From positions 1 through 64,000 of the forward strand of contig CAJTJT010000006.1 of assembly GCA_910576915.1 (NCBI GenBank): DNA of 64,000 bases. The letters run 5' to 3'. A model generated the notes under the pieces. That model made no database searches and was not told where the DNA came from. It was given only the letters and a program-made list of their open reading frames with translations. This document shows positions 1 through 7,356 of this stretch, in pieces (position 1 is the stretch's first letter; every line of letters begins with the position of its first letter). The stretch is from an uncultured Elusimicrobiales bacterium. Lineage in GTDB: Bacteria; Elusimicrobiota; Elusimicrobia; Elusimicrobiales; Elusimicrobiaceae. The position numbers were made by a program, and so were the translations under genes.

Positions 1-102
1 GTCCTGCCAAACAGCATGGCTGTTTGAAACGCGCGAAGCGTAAAAGCCACGGGCGGAAGCCCGTGGTAGTTTACTGTGTTTTGGGCTCGGGGAGCGTATG
101 GG

Positions 103-170
103 GCTCGCCTGTTCATAGTTGGCGACATGGCCTAAATAGTGTGGCCTAAACTAGTCTAATGAGTGGAACA
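103..170. repeat. Pilin-cassette upstream element, copy at pilin 1
   Basis: A degenerate element of about 65 bp with the core AGTGTGGCCTAAACTAGTC. Related copies precede pilin 2 and, three times over, pilin 6. It lies just upstream of the T-tract promoter, separated by a small GGCC inverted repeat. It could be an activator site or simply part of a duplicated cassette. Two hairpins of unknown role lie further upstream (9-25 and 48-67). Confidence 0.5.
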
Positions 171-193
171 AGATAGCCGCGGCCTGGAAGGCC

Positions 194-221
194 TTGCTTT
201 GTTTTTTTTTTTTGATAACAT
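194..221 (+). promoter_or_regulatory. T-tract promoter of pilin 1
   Basis: The -35 is TTGCTT (194-199). The spacer contains 12 consecutive T (202-213). The extended -10 is TGATAACAT, with the hexamer TAACAT at 216-221, so the spacer is 16 bp. A homopolymer between -35 and -10 makes spacing changeable by replication slippage. Predicted transcription starts near 228-230. The following GGGGATAA is shared with the promoters of pilins 2 and 3. Confidence 0.65.
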
Positions 222-254
222 GGGGATAAATCAAGTATGAGGGGGATTGGTCCC

Positions 255-788
255 ATGTGCAAAAAGCAAGGTTTTACGTTAATAGAGCTGTTGGTAGTCG
301 TTTTAATCATTGGTATCCTGTCGGCGGTAGCGCTGCCGCAATACCAAGTGGCGGTGACAAAGAGCCGCTTATCGGCTGTGATTCCTACTACAAAAGAGAT
401 GGCAAATGCATTGGAACTGTATTATTTGGCCAACGGCGCGTATCCGCCGGACTCAACGGAAGATTTTGGGTTTGACATCAGCGTTCCCCCGGGGTGTACG
501 CAGGCCGGAACCACCCAGGCTAACCATTGTCCGGACGGTACGGTGTATGATTTGCTGGATTACGGAACGCCTACCGTATTGGGCGGGAACAAGAACGCCA
601 AAATCGGCTATGTGATATGGCTGGACCATTCTGCCCGCCCGGGTGTGCGACAATGCGTGGCGGCAACGTCTAACGCCACGGCAAATAAAGTATGTAAAAG
701 CATGGGCGGGACGGTTTCTTCCGGCGCAGTGACGCGTTATTTTGCGTCCACTTTAGGCGAAGCTACCACCAGTTACGACTTGCCTTAA
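255..788 (+). CDS. Type IV pilin / pseudopilin (pilin 1)
   Basis: A prepilin with a very short positively charged leader (MCKKQG), cleaved before FTLIELLVVVLIIG. Glu5 of the mature form and the hydrophobic N-terminal helix are those of type IV pilins and type II secretion pseudopilins. The next segment, with the YYLANGAYPPD motif, is shared with the other pilins of this window; the C-terminal half is unique, so paralogues differ in the exposed head. An in-frame ATG lies at 237, but that is only about 8 nt from the predicted transcription start, while ATG 255 has a GAGGGGG ribosome site 10 nt upstream. No assembly genes (pilB, pilC, pilQ) are nearby, so assembly must occur in trans. The gene is monocistronic and convergent with hydG. 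About 177 aa. Confidence 0.9.
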   Translation: MCKKQGFTLIELLVVVLIIGILSAVALPQYQVAVTKSRLSAVIPTTKEMANALELYYLANGAYPPDSTEDFGFDISVPPGCTQAGTTQANHCPDGTVYDLLDYGTPTVLGGNKNAKIGYVIWLDHSARPGVRQCVAATSNATANKVCKSMGGTVSSGAVTRYFASTLGEATTSYDLP

Positions 789-799
789 TTCCTGCCGTT

Positions 800-834
800 A
801 AAAAACCCGGAGCATTTTCTGCCCCGGGTTTTTT
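800..834. terminator. Bidirectional terminator between pilin 1 and hydG
   Basis: An 11-bp inverted repeat (AAAAAACCCGG against CCGGGTTTTTT) with T runs in both directions, placed between convergent stop codons. Confidence 0.85.
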
Positions 835-839
835 GTGTT

Positions 840-2222
840 TTAAAAATACAAGTCCCGCTTGCCGGATTTAATGTTTTTTAGGTTCTCATCAATCATCTTG
901 CGGATAGGAGTCCCTTCGGCAAACGCTTCTTTGGCCGTGCTGTCGATAAGCGCATATCCCTTGGCTTTTAAATCCGCGGGAGCGAAATCCTCCAGGTATT
1001 CGGCAAATGTAAACATGGCATTGGGCAGACAGTGGGTTTTGATAAGGCCCGGTTTGGCCATATCCATAAAGTCTTTGCCTACGCGGCCCAGGCGGTAACA
1101 GCCGGTGCAGAAAGACGGCATGTGCTTGGCGTCCACCACCGCGCTGATGACTTCGGCCAGCGAGCGGTCGTCCGTCAGCGTGAACTGGCTGCCGTTTTCT
1201 TTATCGTACGAATATCCGCCGGGGTTTACGCGCGACGCAGCCGAAATTTGCGATACGCCCAGTTCCAAACAGGCGTTGCGCATGGCGGGGGATTCGCGCG
1301 TGCTTAAAATGATGCCCGTATACGGCACCGCCAGGCGCAGGACGGCCACGCACTTTTTAAATTCGTCGTCCGTCAGTTCGTCGTTAGGATGTTGGCTGAA
1401 TTCGGAACCTTCGGCGGGTTCGATACGCGGAATGGATATCGTGTGCGGCCCGACGCCGTAGGTTTTATCCAAATACCAGGAATGTTCAAGTGTGGCCAAA
1501 ATTTCGTACTTGTGGTCATAAAGGCCTAAGAGCGGGCCGATGCCCACGTCGTTAATACCGGCCTGGAGGGCGCGGTCCATGGCGTCCAGGCGGAACTGGT
1601 AGTCTTTTTTGGCTCCGGCGATGTGTAACTGTTCGTATGTTTTTTTGTGGTACGTTTCCTGGAACAGCTGATAGGTGCCAATGTTGCATTTTTTGAGTTC
1701 TTCAAATTCGGGTTCCGTCAGCGGCGCGATATTGACGTTTACGCGGCGGATGTTTTGGCCGTTCCAGCGCGTATCGTAGATGGTTTTGATGCTGTCGTAC
1801 ACGTATTGCAGGCCGCCGCCGGGATAAGCCTCTCCGGCTACCATCAAAATGCGTTTGTGCCCCTGCTGCAACAGCGCAGTGACTTCCTGTTTGATTTCAT
1901 CCTGCGTGCTGGCATGGCGTTTTAGTTTGGTGTTGGAGCGGCGGAACGCGCAGTAGACGCATTCGTTCGTGCAAATGTTGGAAATATATAACGGGGCGAA
2001 TAATACGATGCGGTTGCCGTAGATGGCTTCTTTGACGTATTTTGCCGCGTCGAAAAGGGCTTGCAAAAGTTTGGGGTCCGTGATGTTGAGCAAGACGGCC
2101 GCTTCTTCCAAAGAGATTCCTTTGAGTTCTTTGGCTTTGTTTAAAATGGCGGTTACTTCACCGTCGGTGTGGGACTTGGCGTTTTCCAAGGTCCGCTGCA
2201 GTTTTTCATCATCAATAATCAT
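840..2222 (-). CDS. hydG: [FeFe]-hydrogenase maturase HydG (radical SAM tyrosine lyase)
   Basis: HydG cleaves tyrosine with S-adenosylmethionine to p-cresol, CO and cyanide, making the Fe(CO)(CN) synthon of the hydrogenase H-cluster. The radical SAM motif CTNECVYC (CX3CX2C, residues 84-91) is present. The C-terminus has CTGCYRLGRVG followed by THC, giving CX2CX22C, the second-cluster signature that separates HydG from the thiamine enzyme ThiH. 460 aa from the chosen start, normal for HydG. An upstream in-frame extension is possible, but TGCTATGAT, a strong extended -10, ends only 6 nt before ATG 2222, so I take that start; the mRNA may be leaderless. hydE, hydF and the hydrogenase are not in the window. 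Implies hydrogen-producing or hydrogen-using fermentation. Confidence 0.93.
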   Translation of the reverse strand: MIIDDEKLQRTLENAKSHTDGEVTAILNKAKELKGISLEEAAVLLNITDPKLLQALFDAAKYVKEAIYGNRIVLFAPLYISNICTNECVYCAFRRSNTKLKRHASTQDEIKQEVTALLQQGHKRILMVAGEAYPGGGLQYVYDSIKTIYDTRWNGQNIRRVNVNIAPLTEPEFEELKKCNIGTYQLFQETYHKKTYEQLHIAGAKKDYQFRLDAMDRALQAGINDVGIGPLLGLYDHKYEILATLEHSWYLDKTYGVGPHTISIPRIEPAEGSEFSQHPNDELTDDEFKKCVAVLRLAVPYTGIILSTRESPAMRNACLELGVSQISAASRVNPGGYSYDKENGSQFTLTDDRSLAEVISAVVDAKHMPSFCTGCYRLGRVGKDFMDMAKPGLIKTHCLPNAMFTFAEYLEDFAPADLKAKGYALIDSTAKEAFAEGTPIRKMIDENLKNIKSGKRDLYF

Positions 2223-2396
2223 ACTTATATCATAGCACTTTTGAAAGGGGTTGGCAGTAGGGGGAGGACAGAGAAAATTGGTATTTGGGAAAAACGTTGT
2301 CATTCCCTCGAGGAAGATGTCCGCAGGGGGCGGCGTGCGTTATTCCAGAACGTGTAGGCGGCGCGCTAGCGTTCGGGAATCTGTTGTTATTTAACA

Positions 2397-2487
2397 GTCA
2401 TCCCGTAGAGTTTTTGTACGGGATCTCCCTTTTATTATTTGTTTGGTTAAAATCGGTAGATCCTGAGCAGAGACTTCTCAGGATGAC
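2397..2487. repeat. Two-hairpin palindromic repeat (intergenic copy)
   Basis: Two hairpins about 35 nt apart: ATCCCGTA/TACGGGAT and ATCCTGAG/CTCAGGAT, bounded by GTCAT and ATGAC. The same design occurs in the leaders of pilins 2, 4 and 5. A looser inverted repeat (TTCGGGAATCTGTTGTTATT at 2372-2391 against 2494-2518) encloses it, so it looks like a nested, MITE-like insertion upstream of hydG. Confidence 0.6.
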
Positions 2488-2585
2488 CCCTTTTAATAAC
2501 AGAAGTAGATCCCCGAACGCGGCGCGCCACCGACCTTAGGGGATGTCCTCGCGGAGAGAAAAGTTCTTCATCGTTTAGGCATAAG

Positions 2586-2615
2586 AAAACCCCTCGGCCA
2601 AGGCTTCGGGGTTTT
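2586..2615 (-). terminator. Terminator copy associated with infB tail remnant
   Basis: A hairpin of AAAACCCC against GGGGTTTT around GCCAAGGC, nearly identical to the terminator after infB. It follows the most distal infB tail remnant, so it was duplicated with it. A third copy is at 2732-2761. Confidence 0.6.
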
Positions 2616-2632
2616 CAGCGTAAGTGCTAAAC

Positions 2633-2700
2633 TTACATTTTAATACGTCTGGTAACGTTCTCTTTTTAAAGCATTCAATCACGTCGCCTTCGGCGACGCT
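2633..2700 (-). pseudogene. Remnant of infB 3' end, distal copy (frameshifted)
   Basis: Read on the minus strand it carries the IF2 tail VAEGDVIECFK, then loses frame because a T run has five T where the next copy has six. The remainder still matches the ENVTRRIKM tail at the nucleotide level up to a TAA at 2633-2635. The codons differ from the intact gene. It is not expressed as IF2; it looks like a scar. Confidence 0.65.
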
Positions 2701-2709
2701 TCTTGAATG

Positions 2710-2804
2710 CCCTTCATCGTTTGGGCATAAGAAAACCCCTCGGCCAAGGCTTCGGGGTTTTCAGCGTAAGAAATTCTCTTACATTTTGATACGACGCGTA
2801 ACGT
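2710..2804. repeat. 95-bp direct repeat of infB stop/terminator region
   Basis: Nearly identical to 2970-3064. Both contain CCCTTCATCGTTT, the terminator hairpin, GTAAGAAATTCTCTTACAT and the last codons of infB (VTRRIKM, stop). Similarity ends abruptly at 2804 within the tail coding sequence, followed by a separate hairpin of AAAGCCC.GC/GCGC.GGGCTTT (about 2819-2848). Confidence 0.75.
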
Positions 2805-2889
2805 CCCGCGAGTGCATAAAAAGCCCCGCGCTTGTCGCGCAGGGCTTTATGCTTAACAACTTTTCGCGGTCCGTCGCTTGAATTAAAAT

Positions 2890-2955
2890 TTACATTTTAA
2901 TTCTTCTGGTTACATTTTCTTTTTTAAAGCATTCAATTACGTCGCCTTCGGCAAC
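2890..2955 (-). pseudogene. Remnant of infB 3' end, proximal copy (intact 21-residue tail)
   Basis: Encodes VAEGDVIECFKKENVTRRIKM and a stop, identical in protein to the end of intact infB just upstream, but many codons are different synonyms (for example AGA for CGT arginine). Upstream of Val the match stops. A recent duplication would not give only synonymous changes, so the tail probably came from a diverged infB allele or was carried by an integrating element. Confidence 0.7.
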
Positions 2956-2989
2956 GCTTCTTGAATGCCCTTCATCGTTTAGGCATAAG

Positions 2990-3019
2990 AAAACCCCTCA
3001 GCCAAGGCCTCGGGGTTTT
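2990..3019 (-). terminator. Terminator of the rimP-nusA-infB operon
   Basis: A hairpin (AAAACCCC/GGGGTTTT) 17 nt after the infB stop codon, with a U run on the minus-strand transcript. Confidence 0.75.
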
Positions 3020-3036
3020 CGGCGTAAGAAATTCTC

Positions 3037-5373
3037 TTACATTTTGATACGACGCGTAACGTTTTCTTTTTTGAAGCATTCAATCACGTCGCCTTCGGCA
3101 ACGCCTTTGAACCCTTCAATCAAGATACCGCATTCATATCCTTTTTCGACTTCTTTCACGTCGTCTTTGAAGCGTTTGAGGCCGCCAATCTTGCCGTGGC
3201 CCACTTCTTCACCGTTGCGTTTTACGCGCACTTCAAAGCCGCGCGTAATCGTGCCGCTTTCCACCAAAGAGCCGGAAATCAGGCCGGAGCTTAATTTCAT
3301 CACTTTTTTGATGGTGGCGGTGCCCACTACCGTTTCCACCACGTCGGGTTCCAATAAACCTTCCATGGCGGCTTTGATATCTTCCAAAAGTTCGAAGATA
3401 ATCGTATAGCGGCGGATTTCGATTCCTTCACGTTCCGCTTCCGCCTGCGCTTTGTTTTCCACATCAACGTGGAACCCAATCACAACGGCGTTGCTGGCTT
3501 TGGCCAAAAGAATGTCGGACTCATTGACGTTGCCCGGAGCGGAAAGAATAATATCCACTTCCACTTCGTCGGACGGAATACGCAAGAGCGCGTCTTTAAT
3601 GGCTTCGATGGAGCCCTGCACGTCCGCCTTTAAAATAAGGCTTAATTTTTTGACGCGCGCGCCGTTTTCGTCATTTTTGCCCAGGCTCATCAGCGACATC
3701 TGCTTGCGGTGCGCCTGCGAATCCTCTTTCTGCGCCAGTTTGCGTTTTTCGGCGGCGTAGCGGGCTTCTTTTTCGCTGGGCATGATGTAGAGCGTGTCGC
3801 CCACTTGCGGCGGCTCGCCGTTGATACCCAAGATTTCAGCCGGCACGCTGGGGCCGATTTTCTGGTAGCGCTGGGAGTTTTCGTCAATCAGCGCGCGGAT
3901 GCGGCCGTAGTTCGTGCCCACGATAAACGGATCGCCCACTTTCATGGTGCCTTTCTGTACGAGGACCGTGGCCACCACGCCGCGTTTGTTGTCGCGCTTA
4001 CTTTCCAAAATGACGCCTACGCCCGGTCTGTCCGGGTTGGCTTTGAGTTCCATCATTTCGGCCTGCAGGGCAATCATTTCCAGGAGTTTATCAATGTTGA
4101 TATTTTTCTTGGCGGAAATTTCCACAAAAATGGTGGTACCCTGCCATTCTTCGGGCACGAGGCCGCGGGCGGCGAGGTCCTGTTTCACACGGTCCACGTT
4201 GGCGCCGGGGAGGTCAATTTTGTTGACCGCCACGATAATCGGCGTTCCGGCGGCTTTGGCGTGCTCCATGGATTCAATCGTCTGCGGCATGATGCCGTCG
4301 GTGGCAGAAACCACCAGCACCACGATGTCCGTGGCCTGCGCACCGCGGGCGCGCATGGCGGTAAAGGCTTCGTGGCCGGGCGTATCCAAGAACGTTAAAA
4401 TCCCGCGCGGCGTTTTGACGCGGTACGCGCCGATGTGCTGGGTGATGGCCCCGGCTTCGCCCGCCACGACGTTGGATTTCCGAATAGCGTCCAACAGGCT
4501 GGTCTTACCGTGGTCCACGTGGCCCATAATCGTAATCACCGGGCTGCGGGGTTTTAAAGAGGCCGGATCGTCCTGCGTTTCCATCAGCGCGGCGGCTTCT
4601 TTGGTTAAATCTTCTTCGGCCAGTTCGGCTTTAAAACCGCATTCGTCCACGATAAGTTCAATCATGTCTTTTTCAAGACGCTGGTTAATCGTGGCGAAAA
4701 TGCCCATCATCATTAATTTTTTGATGAAATCGTTGGTTTTGATGTTCATCTTTTCGGCCAGTTCTTTTACGGTCGGCTGGCCGACAATTTTAATGACTTT
4801 TTCGTCTTTCTTGGGCGCTTGCGGCTGCACGGGTTTGGCGTGGCCGTGGCGGTCGAAATTGCCGCCTTGCGGGCGGTTATGGTGCGCCGGCTGCTGCGCG
4901 GGAGCCTGCGGTTTGGGCTGCTGTACGGGCGCGGCCTGCGGACGGAGCTGTTCCTGCGGGCGCGCTTGCGGCGCGGGCGCTTGAACGGGTTTCACTTCCG
5001 GTTTAGGTTGCACGGGCGCGGCAGCCGGAGCCGGTTTTTCCACAGCGGGTTTTTCCAAAACGGGTTCCTGTTTTACTTCTTCCGCTTTCACTTCGGGCTT
5101 TACTTCCGGGGCGGACACTTCGGCCGTTTTTACTTCTTCGGCTTTCGGCGCGGCCGCTTCTTCCGCTTTGGCTTTGGCCGCGGTTTTGCGCGGTTTGGAA
5201 GCCGTCGTTTTCTTGGCGGCGGGCTTTTTGGCGGCCGTGGTTTTTTTTGCCGTCGTCGTTTTCTTGGTGGCCGGTTTTTTTGCGGCGGTTTTGGAAGCCG
5301 TGGTTTTTTTAGCGGCGGTTTTTTTCTTGGCGGAGGATTCCTCTTCGGTATTAGTTGTTTTCTTGGTCGTCAT
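3037..5373 (-). CDS. infB: Translation initiation factor IF-2
   Basis: A GTPase that delivers initiator fMet-tRNA to the 30S subunit. Residues 1-190 are a low-complexity Lys/Ala then Pro/Gln/Glu-rich extension; an IF2 N-terminal helical domain follows (about 195-250). The G domain starts near residue 280 with GHVDHGKT, DTPGHEAF and NKID, followed by the beta-barrel and C-terminal domains, ending VTRRIKM. 778 aa; the long N-terminus is tolerated in this family. Its start overlaps the end of nusA by 23 bp, indicating translational coupling in rimP-nusA-infB. The last 21 codons are repeated downstream as decayed remnants. Confidence 0.97.
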   Translation of the reverse strand: MTTKKTTNTEEESSAKKKTAAKKTTASKTAAKKPATKKTTTAKKTTAAKKPAAKKTTASKPRKTAAKAKAEEAAAPKAEEVKTAEVSAPEVKPEVKAEEVKQEPVLEKPAVEKPAPAAAPVQPKPEVKPVQAPAPQARPQEQLRPQAAPVQQPKPQAPAQQPAHHNRPQGGNFDRHGHAKPVQPQAPKKDEKVIKIVGQPTVKELAEKMNIKTNDFIKKLMMMGIFATINQRLEKDMIELIVDECGFKAELAEEDLTKEAAALMETQDDPASLKPRSPVITIMGHVDHGKTSLLDAIRKSNVVAGEAGAITQHIGAYRVKTPRGILTFLDTPGHEAFTAMRARGAQATDIVVLVVSATDGIMPQTIESMEHAKAAGTPIIVAVNKIDLPGANVDRVKQDLAARGLVPEEWQGTTIFVEISAKKNINIDKLLEMIALQAEMMELKANPDRPGVGVILESKRDNKRGVVATVLVQKGTMKVGDPFIVGTNYGRIRALIDENSQRYQKIGPSVPAEILGINGEPPQVGDTLYIMPSEKEARYAAEKRKLAQKEDSQAHRKQMSLMSLGKNDENGARVKKLSLILKADVQGSIEAIKDALLRIPSDEVEVDIILSAPGNVNESDILLAKASNAVVIGFHVDVENKAQAEAEREGIEIRRYTIIFELLEDIKAAMEGLLEPDVVETVVGTATIKKVMKLSSGLISGSLVESGTITRGFEVRVKRNGEEVGHGKIGGLKRFKDDVKEVEKGYECGILIEGFKGVAEGDVIECFKKENVTRRIKM

Positions 5374-6733
5374 TCACTTCCTCCTGCGCCGCGGCGGAGT
5401 GTTCCGCTACATATTTTTTGGCGCCTTCAATAATCTTGGCGGCCGTTTTGTCGCCAATGCCCTGTACGGTAGACAGGTGTTCCACGTCCAGTTCCGCAAT
5501 TTGTTCCACGCTCGTAAAGCCGGATTTTTGCAAAACTTCCGCCATTTTCGGGCCGATGCCTTCTACGGAAGCGAGTTCGGCCTGTACGGCGTTGCTGGCT
5601 TCTTTGCCTTCCTGGGCTTTTTGGCTTTCGCTCTTTACTTCCAGATTCCAGCCCGTCAGTTTGGAGGCGAGCTTGATGTTCTGCCAGTCTTTGCCGATGG
5701 CGATGGCCAGCTGGTCGTCCGGCACGATGACGGTGGCGCGTTTTTCGGCCAGGCTGTCGATTTTTACAAAATCGGCTTTGGCGGGGGCCAGGGCGTTCAT
5801 GAGGACGGTGGAAATATCGTCGGAATAATTGATTAAGTCAATGCGTTCGCCGGACAGTTCGTTCATGACCGCGCGGATGCGGATACCGCGCATGCCCACG
5901 CAGGTACCGATGGGGTCGATTTTATTGTCAATGCTGGACACCATCACTTTGGCGCGGAAACCGGGGTCGCGCTGGACGCTTTTGATTTCTACGATGCCTT
6001 CGTTGATTTCCGGCACTTCCACTTTAAAAAGTTCTTCTAAGAATTTGCCGTTGGCGCGGGACAAAATAACGTACGGCCCACGCTGGCCTTTATCCATTTT
6101 GAACGCGGCGGATTTGTAGCGGGAGAGCACCGGGTCGTCACCGATGTTGGCCAAATCATTTTGGCTGAGTACTTTGGTGATGATGGCTTTCACGCGCGAA
6201 CCGTTGACGTAGCGTTCTTTTTTGATTTGTTCGCAGTAAGGCAAAATAGCTTCCACTTTGCCGAGGTCGACGATGATGTCGCGGTCGGAGAAGCGGCGCA
6301 CGGAGCCGGTGATTACTTCGCCTTCGCGGGGTTTGAATTCTTTGTAGAAGTTGTCGCGTTCGATGCCGCGCACTTTTTGGATCAGCACCTGTTTGGCGAT
6401 TTGCGCCGCGATGCGGGAGAAATCTTCCACTTCCAGGGTAATCGTCACCACGTCGCCGGCGGCGGGGTTTTTAAGGTGCGCTTTGGCGTCCTCGACGGTG
6501 ATTTCCGCTTCCGGATTGGTAACCAGTTCCACCACGTTAAGCGTTTGGAAGGCTTTGATGGAGCCGTTTTCCACGTCGATTTTGGCGCTGATTTGGGCGG
6601 TTTTGCCCAAGTTTTTGCGAAGGGCGGAAACGAGGGCGTCTTCAATCGTTTTCAAAATATCTTCGCGTTTGATGTTTTTTTCTCTTTCCAGGCCTTCCAG
6701 GGCCAGGATTAAATCTTTGGCGGTTCCTTCCAT
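5351..6733 (-). CDS. nusA: Transcription termination/antitermination factor NusA
   Basis: Binds RNA polymerase and controls pausing, termination and antitermination. The N-terminal polymerase-binding domain (about 1-130) is followed by an S1 domain (ITGSVRRFSDRDIIVDLG), two KH domains (including DDQLAIAIGKDWQNIKLA), then a C-terminal helix-hairpin-helix segment with VEGIGPKMAEVL and VQGIGDKTAAKII. 460 aa, typical for a NusA carrying an HhH tail rather than the long acidic repeats of enterobacteria. AAAGGAGA precedes the ATG. Lies between rimP and infB, the usual order. Confidence 0.97.
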   Translation of the reverse strand: MEGTAKDLILALEGLEREKNIKREDILKTIEDALVSALRKNLGKTAQISAKIDVENGSIKAFQTLNVVELVTNPEAEITVEDAKAHLKNPAAGDVVTITLEVEDFSRIAAQIAKQVLIQKVRGIERDNFYKEFKPREGEVITGSVRRFSDRDIIVDLGKVEAILPYCEQIKKERYVNGSRVKAIITKVLSQNDLANIGDDPVLSRYKSAAFKMDKGQRGPYVILSRANGKFLEELFKVEVPEINEGIVEIKSVQRDPGFRAKVMVSSIDNKIDPIGTCVGMRGIRIRAVMNELSGERIDLINYSDDISTVLMNALAPAKADFVKIDSLAEKRATVIVPDDQLAIAIGKDWQNIKLASKLTGWNLEVKSESQKAQEGKEASNAVQAELASVEGIGPKMAEVLQKSGFTSVEQIAELDVEHLSTVQGIGDKTAAKIIEGAKKYVAEHSAAAQEEVNDDQENN

Positions 6734-6759
6734 TTTTGTTGTTCTCCTTTGGGGCTTAA

Positions 6760-7218
6760 TTAAAATTCGAGGACAGGGTCCAGGTTTGCTTTTTTGATGT
6801 TGTCGTAGGCGAAGCGGTACTGGTTGGTGCCGTCGTCCAACGTAAAACCTTCGTCGTCGGCGGAAGCGATGACGCCGGTGAAAAATCCGCGGCCTTCAAG
6901 CGGCACTTTCAGCACGATTTTTACGCGCTGGGTGAGGAATTGTTTGAAGTGGGCGGGTTTTTTAAGTACGCGTTGTACCCCGGGGGAAGATACTTCCAGG
7001 ATGTACGCGCCGTCGATTAAATTTTCCATTTCCAAAACGGAATCGATTTTGTCGGTCAGTTCGCCGCAGTCGTCGAGCGTCACGCCGCCGACTTTATCAA
7101 CGAAAAATTGCAAAAGTTTCTTTTTGCCCTGGTTTTGGATGACCAGGTCCACCAGTTCCACGCCGCCGGCTTCAAGCGCTTTGGCGACGGTTTGTTCGAT
7201 AGTTTTCGGGTCTCTCAT
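6760..7218 (-). CDS. rimP: Ribosome maturation factor RimP
   Basis: Needed for assembly of the 30S subunit. The sequence has the RimP features: an N-terminal alpha/beta domain with VDKVGGVTLDDCGELTDKI, the LEVSSPGVQRVL segment at about residues 75-86, and a C-terminal SH3-like barrel. 152 aa, normal. First gene of rimP-nusA-infB; 26 nt separate it from nusA. AAGGAG lies 6 nt before the ATG. A strong promoter and a leader hairpin lie upstream. Confidence 0.95.
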   Translation of the reverse strand: MRDPKTIEQTVAKALEAGGVELVDLVIQNQGKKKLLQFFVDKVGGVTLDDCGELTDKIDSVLEMENLIDGAYILEVSSPGVQRVLKKPAHFKQFLTQRVKIVLKVPLEGRGFFTGVIASADDEGFTLDDGTNQYRFAYDNIKKANLDPVLEF

Positions 7219-7250
7219 AATTACTCCTTGCTGTAGAGCCTTATTTAAGC

Positions 7251-7280
7251 AAAGAGCGGCTTGTTTCCAAGCCGCTCTTT
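7251..7280 (-). promoter_or_regulatory. Leader hairpin of the rimP operon
   Basis: A near-perfect inverted repeat (AAAGAGCGGCTTG/CAAGCCGCTCTTT) lies between the rimP promoter and the ribosome site. No long U run follows, so it is more likely an RNA-stability or processing hairpin, or a weak attenuator, than a full terminator. Confidence 0.6.
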
Positions 7281-7294
7281 ACGAGTACATATCT

Positions 7295-7324
7295 ATCATA
7301 ACATTTGGGGGAGAGAAGTGTCAA
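7295..7324 (-). promoter_or_regulatory. Promoter of rimP-nusA-infB
   Basis: Minus strand: a perfect -35 TTGACA (7319-7324), an 18-bp spacer, and the extended -10 TGTTATGAT (hexamer at 7295-7300). One of the best matches in the window, fitting a constitutive housekeeping operon. Confidence 0.8.
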
Positions 7325-7356
7325 ATGTTTCCCTAAGCGGGTTAATTCCAAAAGGT

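Noticed and set aside
185..221. GGCC hairpin plus T tract as a transcription terminator rather than a promoter
   Set aside because: A GGCC inverted repeat does precede the T run at pilins 1, 2 and 6, but it is 8 nt away from the T run, is absent at pilins 3, 4 and 5, and the conserved TTG box and TGATAACAT on either side fit a promoter better. It remains the main alternative.
194..221. Sigma-54 or sigma-28 promoters for pilins
   Set aside because: No GG-N10-GC pair and no TAAA/GCCGATAA arrangement at the right spacing; GATAA alone is not enough.
237..254. ATG 237 as the start of pilin 1
   Set aside because: It would lie almost at the predicted transcription start and overlap the ribosome site of ATG 255; the short leader from 255 matches pilins 2, 5 and 6.
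240..256. A regulon half-site (TTGGTCCCA) at pilin 1
   Set aside because: It matches one half-site core but has no partner 24 bp away and lies inside the start region, so chance is likely.
840..2222. ThiH (thiamine biosynthesis) instead of HydG
   Set aside because: The C-terminal CX2CX22C second-cluster motif is present, which ThiH lacks.
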